From the NCBI GenBank assembly GCA_964436975.1, contig CAYTET010000045.1, positions 1-17,802 on the forward strand: a stretch of 17,802 nucleotides of DNA. The letters run 5' to 3'. The notes under the pieces were generated by a model that searched no databases, was not told the DNA's origin, and saw only the letters and a list, made by a program, of their open reading frames with translations. Numbering within the stretch: position 1 is the first letter of the stretch; each line of letters begins with the position of its first letter. A program made the translations under genes and the position numbers. This document shows, piece by piece, positions 14,035 through 17,802 of the stretch. The DNA comes from CAYTET01 sp964436975 (GTDB lineage Bacteria; Bacillota_I; Bacilli_A; Erysipelotrichales; Erysipelotrichaceae).

Positions 14035-14061
14035 AAAATACATTACAGGAGGATATGGGAA

Positions 14062-14862
14062 ATGAAAAAGATTATTCTCTGGGTGCTTCTTACTTCATTG
14101 CTGCTTACCCTGACGGCCTGCGGGCACACGTCAAATACCGATCCGGATCCGGTCGAGCCGGCTGATGAGCCACCGTATGTCTCACAGACCCTTCTGGATA
14201 AAACGCTCAACGTGGAAAACGGCGGCGATCTGCTGACAGTAGTTCAGAGCAGCATCATCGTGATGGATGCCAAAGACGGCCAGATTCCCATCACCGCTGA
14301 TATGCTGACTCCGGCGCTGGATACAACCCAGGCCGGCGAATATGACGTAACACTGACTGTCACGGATTCCGGCGGCAATACCGCTACCTTCACTCTGCAC
14401 GTCGTTGTGGCCAAGGCGATAGTTGAAACCCTGGCCAAACAGGATTTTCTGGCCCAGCTGGAAAATACCGGCTGGCTGGATATTGACCATACCAAGGATA
14501 TCGGCTATGGTCTGACTTTCTGCACGGATGAGGGCGGCTTCCGCTTTACCTACGGGGCTTTGGACAGTGATGTGATGGTGACTGGCTATCTGGAAGACTA
14601 TTATCCGACTTCCAAAACAGCTGCCACTTTTACCGGCACCTGCAAGCTGGCCAGCGACGATACTTCTGTCGCGGCCCAGAGTTTTGATTATAGTATTACC
14701 ATTAATCTGACCAATATGGCAGCCCAGAAGAAAATGATGTTCAATTATGACTTCGGCTCCAGTGCCACCAAGTATGACTGCGAAGATGTCAACTATCTTG
14801 ATGTGACGGAAGCGGATATGCTCCAGCTGTCAATTTACTGGCATACCAATTACAATAACTGA
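14062..14862 (+). CDS. Lipoprotein with an Ig-like domain
   Basis: This 266-residue protein starts with a lipoprotein signal: KK, a hydrophobic core LLTSLLLTL and lipobox LTAC with Cys20, so it should be lipid-anchored outside the membrane. A Pro/Asp-rich linker follows. Residues about 55-117 look like a bacterial Ig-like domain of the DUF5011 type (VMDAKDGQIPITADML, DTTQAGEYDVTLTVTDSGGNTATFTLHVVV). Residues about 125-266 are an unrecognised beta-rich domain with a repeated acidic-aromatic pattern. AGGAGG (14047-14052) lies 9 bp upstream of the ATG. An out-of-frame ATG at 14055 is also near the ribosome site but leads nowhere. It is a single gene ended by a strong terminator. No function can be given beyond surface location. 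Confidence 0.8.
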   Translation: MKKIILWVLLTSLLLTLTACGHTSNTDPDPVEPADEPPYVSQTLLDKTLNVENGGDLLTVVQSSIIVMDAKDGQIPITADMLTPALDTTQAGEYDVTLTVTDSGGNTATFTLHVVVAKAIVETLAKQDFLAQLENTGWLDIDHTKDIGYGLTFCTDEGGFRFTYGALDSDVMVTGYLEDYYPTSKTAATFTGTCKLASDDTSVAAQSFDYSITINLTNMAAQKKMMFNYDFGSSATKYDCEDVNYLDVTEADMLQLSIYWHTNYNN

Positions 14863-14880
14863 TAAAACAGACTAGGACGT

Positions 14881-14921
14881 AAAAAGCCGGCTGCTTGAAC
14901 CATCAAGCGGCCGGCTTTCTT
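14881..14921. terminator. Bidirectional terminator between the lipoprotein gene and pyrG
   Basis: A 15-bp stem (14883-14897 with 14904-14918, one wobble, GC-rich core) closes loop AACCAT. T-rich tails occur on both sides: TTTCTT to the right on the plus strand and five T on the minus strand. It ends both convergent transcripts. Confidence 0.9.
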
Positions 14922-14925
14922 ATGC

Positions 14926-16545
14926 CTAGAAACGATCGTAGGTATTCTTGTGAATGGCTGATTTAACAAAGCCGACAAACAGCGGATGGGGCTTGTTGGG
15001 CCGGGATTTGAACTCGGGATGGAACTGCACGCCGATATAGAAGGGATGCTTGCGGACCTCAACAGTTTCCACCAGCCGGTTATCCGGCGAGGTGCCGCTG
15101 ATGACCAGACCGGCTTTTTCCATTTCCGCGCGGTAATCATTATTGAACTCATAGCGGTGACGGTGGCGTTCGGAGATCTGCAGGGTTCCGTAGCATTTGG
15201 CCATGATGGTATCAGGCTTGATGATGCAGGGATAGGCCCCCAGCCGCATGGTGGCCCCTTTGGCCAGCTCTTCACTCTGGCCGGGCATGAACGCGATGAC
15301 CGGATGGGCAGTGGTGGTATCAAACTCATAGGAATTAGCATCGGCATAGCCCAGGACATTACGGCCGAATTCAATAGTGGCAATCTGCATGCCCAGACAC
15401 AGGCCCAGATAGGGAGTGTCCGTCTGGCGGGCATACTGGGCTGCCAGGATCATGCCTTCGATGCCGCGGTCGCCAAAGCCGCCGGGAATGATGATGCCGC
15501 TGACCTGGCTGAGAATATCCCGGTAGTTTTTCCGGTTAAGTGTTTCCGAATCAATCCAGACCAGATTGACCTGGGCGCCCAGCTGATAGCCGGCATGCTT
15601 CAAAGCCTCGACGACGGAAAGATAGGCGTCATGCAGCTGGGTGTATTTGCCGACCAGGGCTACACTTACCGAAGTGCCTTTATGCATCTTGATCCGGTCG
15701 ACCAAATCGATCCATTCCGTCAGATCCGGCTGGGGTGCGGCAATCTGCAGTTCCCGGCAGATAATATCCGACAGATGGGATTTTTCCAGCATCAGCGGGG
15801 CTTCATAAAGCACCGGTAGGGTGACATTTTCAATGACGCAGTCCGGCTTGACATTGCAGAAATCAGAGATCTTGCGGAAGATACTGTTTTCCTCGATGTG
15901 CTCATCAGAGCGCAGAATGATGATATTGGGTGAAATGCCCATGCCCTGCAGTTCCTTGACCGAATGCTGGGTCGGCTTTGATTTATGCTCGCCGCTGGCT
16001 TTCAGATAAGGAACCAGACAGACATGAATGTAAATGGCATTGTTGGCGCCGACTTCCCGACCGATCTGCCGGATGGCTTCCAGAAAGGGCTGGGATTCAA
16101 TATCACCGGTCGTACCGCCAATCTCGGTAATGACGACATCAGCATTGGTTTTGGTGCCGACTTTGTAGATGAATTCTTTTATTTCGTTGGTGATATGGGG
16201 AATGTACTGCACTGTCGAGCCCAGATACTCGCCGCGTCTTTCCTTGTCAATGACATTGGAGAAGACTTTGCCGGTCGTCAGGTTGGAATACTTATTGAGA
16301 TCTTCATCGATGAAACGCTCATAATGGCCCAGATCCAGATCGGTTTCAGCGCCGTCTTCGGTTACAAAGACTTCGCCGTGCTGGTAGGGACTCATCGTGC
16401 CGGGGTCAACATTGATATACGGATCCAGTTTCTGGGAAGCAACTTTCAGGCCGCGGGACTTCAGAAGGCGGCCGATGGATGCAGCGGTAATGCCTTTGCC
16501 GAGACCGGAAACAACTCCGCCGGTAACAAAGATATATTTTGTCAT
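14926..16545 (-). CDS. pyrG: CTP synthase
   Basis: This 539-residue enzyme makes CTP from UTP, ATP and glutamine. The N-terminal synthetase domain begins MTKYIFVTGGVVSGLGKG, with KLDPYINVDPGTMSPYQHGEVFVTEDGAETDLDLGHYERF; the C-terminal glutaminase domain has PGGFGDRG, the nucleophile loop GLCLGMQ and VQFHPEFKSRP with the catalytic His-Glu. An in-frame extension upstream (to 16599) reads within the ANTAR gene and is not used: the ATG at 16545 starts the conserved sequence and has GAGG about 9 bp upstream. The start is one base after the stop of the ANTAR gene, so the two are coupled. No PyrG attenuator (the G-rich initial tract and terminator of Bacillus) can fit here, because there is no gap before the gene. 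Confidence 0.98.
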   Translation of the reverse strand: MTKYIFVTGGVVSGLGKGITAASIGRLLKSRGLKVASQKLDPYINVDPGTMSPYQHGEVFVTEDGAETDLDLGHYERFIDEDLNKYSNLTTGKVFSNVIDKERRGEYLGSTVQYIPHITNEIKEFIYKVGTKTNADVVITEIGGTTGDIESQPFLEAIRQIGREVGANNAIYIHVCLVPYLKASGEHKSKPTQHSVKELQGMGISPNIIILRSDEHIEENSIFRKISDFCNVKPDCVIENVTLPVLYEAPLMLEKSHLSDIICRELQIAAPQPDLTEWIDLVDRIKMHKGTSVSVALVGKYTQLHDAYLSVVEALKHAGYQLGAQVNLVWIDSETLNRKNYRDILSQVSGIIIPGGFGDRGIEGMILAAQYARQTDTPYLGLCLGMQIATIEFGRNVLGYADANSYEFDTTTAHPVIAFMPGQSEELAKGATMRLGAYPCIIKPDTIMAKCYGTLQISERHRHRYEFNNDYRAEMEKAGLVISGTSPDNRLVETVEVRKHPFYIGVQFHPEFKSRPNKPHPLFVGFVKSAIHKNTYDRF

Positions 16546-16546
16546 G

Positions 16547-17065
16547 TTATTTTTCCTCTTTTTCATTCTGGCTGATAACTTCAGCAGCCACCTTATCAAT
16601 AGGCCGGCCGGTCTTCATGCTGGTCTTCTGCAGATAGCGGTGCGCCTGCTGTTCGCTGTAGCCCAGCGTGGTAATCAGAATATCCTTGGCCTGCCAGATA
16701 AGCTGGTCCGAGGGCGGATTGGGGAAAGTCTTCAGGGGAATGGCCAGCTGGTTGATCACCGCCGTGATGATAATGGCGGAAGTCGTGGGCAGGGGAATCA
16801 GCGTCATATTCGGCGCGGTCTCTTTGACATAAAACGCCTTATCCAGCACCATTACGGCACTGTCCTGACGGATCCGGCGGGCCAGCTGGCCGGCGGTCAT
16901 GTCGGTCAGCTTCCAGTTGGACATAATTAAAGATGGCTGTCCGGCAGCCATCCTTATTGCTTCATGACCGGAGCTGACAAGTTTGAAGGTGATGCCATGG
17001 CGGCTCAGCAGTTGCGAAAGCCGGTCTTGCCAAGCTTTCGTGCTGAACGCCACAGTCACAATCAT
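16547..17065 (-). CDS. ANTAR-domain antitermination regulator with degenerate receiver domain
   Basis: This 172-residue protein has an N-terminal receiver-like fold (about residues 1-110) and a C-terminal ANTAR RNA-binding domain (about 118-168; AKDILITTLGYSEQQAHRYLQKTSMKTGRPIDKVAAEVI). In the receiver, the phosphorylated Asp position reads SLIMSNWKL, so Asn50 replaces it and normal phosphorylation is unlikely. ANTAR proteins bind paired RNA hairpins and prevent termination, often for nitrogen genes. Related ANTAR regulators occur next to glnA in clostridia. It lies between glnA and pyrG on the same strand and probably controls the glnA leader, which is outside the window. AAGGAGG (17078-17072) lies 6 bp upstream of the ATG. 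Confidence 0.9.
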   Translation of the reverse strand: MIVTVAFSTKAWQDRLSQLLSRHGITFKLVSSGHEAIRMAAGQPSLIMSNWKLTDMTAGQLARRIRQDSAVMVLDKAFYVKETAPNMTLIPLPTTSAIIITAVINQLAIPLKTFPNPPSDQLIWQAKDILITTLGYSEQQAHRYLQKTSMKTGRPIDKVAAEVISQNEKEEK

Positions 17066-17093
17066 AGTCAGCCTCCTTAAAAATCTAATTTAT

Positions 17094-17120
17094 TTTATAA
17101 CACTCTAAAACCTGTTGCAA
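17094..17120 (-). promoter_or_regulatory. Promoter of the ANTAR-pyrG operon
   Basis: On the minus strand, TATAAA (17099-17094) preceded by TGT forms an extended -10, with TTGCAA (17120-17115) 15 bp upstream, a short spacer. Two copies of CAATTG separated by one G lie at and just before the -35 and may be a binding site. Confidence 0.55.
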
Positions 17121-17151
17121 TTGCCAATTGAGCCAATTTATGCCCGGACGC

Positions 17152-17802
17152 TCAATAAAGAACCATATACTGCTTTAATTCCCAGTCCGAAACCTGGGTG
17201 CGGTAGCTGTCCCATTCCTTTAATTTGCCGGTGAAATACTTCTCACTGACATGGGGGCCCAGTGTCTTAATCATCAGTTCGTCTTTGGCCATCACATCAA
17301 GAGCCTCCTTTAGATCAGCCGGCATGGCATAGATGCCGTGGTCATGCTGGGTCTGGGTGCTCATTTCAAAGATATTGGAAGTTTCCTCGGCAGGGGGCAC
17401 CATATTGTTTTCAATGCCGTCAAGGCCGGCCGCCAGGCACAGGGCCAAAGACAGATAGGGATTGCAGGTCGGATCGGGATTGCGCAGCTCGACCCGGGTA
17501 GTCTGGCCGCGGGTGGCGGGAATGCGGATCATGGCGCTGCGGTTGGAAGCCGACCAGGCCAGATAGCAGGGCGCTTCATAGCCGGGCACCAGCCGCTTGT
17601 AGGAATTGACCAGCGGGTTGGTAACGGCGGACATGGCTCTGACGTGTTTCAGCAAGCCGGCAATGAAGGCATAAGCCTGCTTGGACAGGCCGATCGGGTC
17701 GGCATCATCGGCGAAGATATTGACGCCGTCTTTAAACAGGGACATATTGGTGTGCATGCCGCTGCCGTTGATGCCGGCAATCGGCTTGGGCATGAAGGTG
17801 GC
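17152..17802 (-). CDS. glnA: Glutamine synthetase, type I-alpha (C-terminal part, truncated by the window)
   Basis: The visible 216 residues are the C-terminal half of a glutamine synthetase, which joins ammonia to glutamate using ATP. The frame continues to the window edge (ATFMPKPIAGINGSGMHTNMSLFK). Visible active-site parts are NGSGMHTNMS, the YEAPCYLAWS loop with the flexible Glu, NRSAMIRIP and TTRVELRNPDPTCNPYL. The adenylylation Tyr segment of the beta type is absent, and the C-terminal end EWDSYRTQVSDWELKQYM resembles the Bacillus I-alpha form. The stop is 86 bp from the ANTAR gene; a 6-bp dyad (17128-17133 with 17150-17155) covers the stop but lacks a T-run. Confidence 0.97.
   Translation of the reverse strand, partial: ATFMPKPIAGINGSGMHTNMSLFKDGVNIFADDADPIGLSKQAYAFIAGLLKHVRAMSAVTNPLVNSYKRLVPGYEAPCYLAWSASNRSAMIRIPATRGQTTRVELRNPDPTCNPYLSLALCLAAGLDGIENNMVPPAEETSNIFEMSTQTQHDHGIYAMPADLKEALDVMAKDELMIKTLGPHVSEKYFTGKLKEWDSYRTQVSDWELKQYMVLY

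Noticed and set aside
14850..15434. Long opposite- and same-strand open frames inside pyrG (194 and 277 residues)
   Set aside because: They are shadows of the CTP synthase frame, with low-complexity products and no ribosome site.
1..17802. CRISPR arrays, insertion sequences, rRNA or prophage genes
   Set aside because: No regularly spaced repeats, transposase-like frames, rRNA sequence or phage genes were found on either strand.

Overview
The window reads as the chromosome of a low- to mid-GC Gram-positive bacterium (Bacillota). Supporting signs are strong AGGAGG-type ribosome binding sites, frequent extended -10 promoters, short U-tailed terminators, a type I-alpha glutamine synthetase, an ANTAR regulator and a CotH/VTC/DUF4956 gene set. 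The main part is of intermediate GC with many GCC, GGC and CTG codons. Positions 1 to about 2150 are clearly more AT-rich, with different codon use, and may be acquired DNA. I cannot name a genus; a mid-GC member of the Erysipelotrichia or Clostridia would fit.

Layout. (1) 1-2150: a terminator, a stand-alone UTRA-type sensor gene overlapping a complete GntR/HutC-type regulator by ATGA, and an unrecognised 153-residue gene. (2) 2300-4330: an N-formylglutamate amidohydrolase-family gene (minus strand) divergent from a WYL-domain regulator. The roughly 150-nt leader of the amidohydrolase can form mutually exclusive antiterminator-like and terminator-like helices and resembles an uncharacterised attenuator or riboswitch. 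(3) 4474-5421: an unrecognised protein with a charged helical C-terminal segment. (4) 5500-7236: an Lrp/AsnC regulator overlapping a PLP aminotransferase; their promoter lies inside a terminator-like dyad. (5) 7280-11706: a membrane-anchored CotH-type kinase with three lamin-tail domains, a VTC (polyphosphate polymerase-like) protein and a DUF4956 membrane protein. (6) 11762-13913: two tRNA-Ala genes (anticodons CGC and GGC), each with its own promoter and terminator, around a Cof-type HAD phosphatase, then a nitrilase-family amidase. (7) 14062-14864: a lipoprotein with an Ig-like domain, ending at a bidirectional terminator. (8) 14926-17802, minus strand: glnA (cut by the window edge), an ANTAR regulator with a degenerate receiver domain, and pyrG.

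Together, the minus-strand block groups glutamine synthesis, a probable antitermination regulator and a major glutamine consumer (CTP synthase). The CotH-VTC-DUF4956 block looks like a cell-envelope phosphate-chemistry module of unknown biology. The most novel-looking signals are the leader upstream of the amidohydrolase, the split UTRA/GntR regulator pair and the CotH-VTC-DUF4956 operon.
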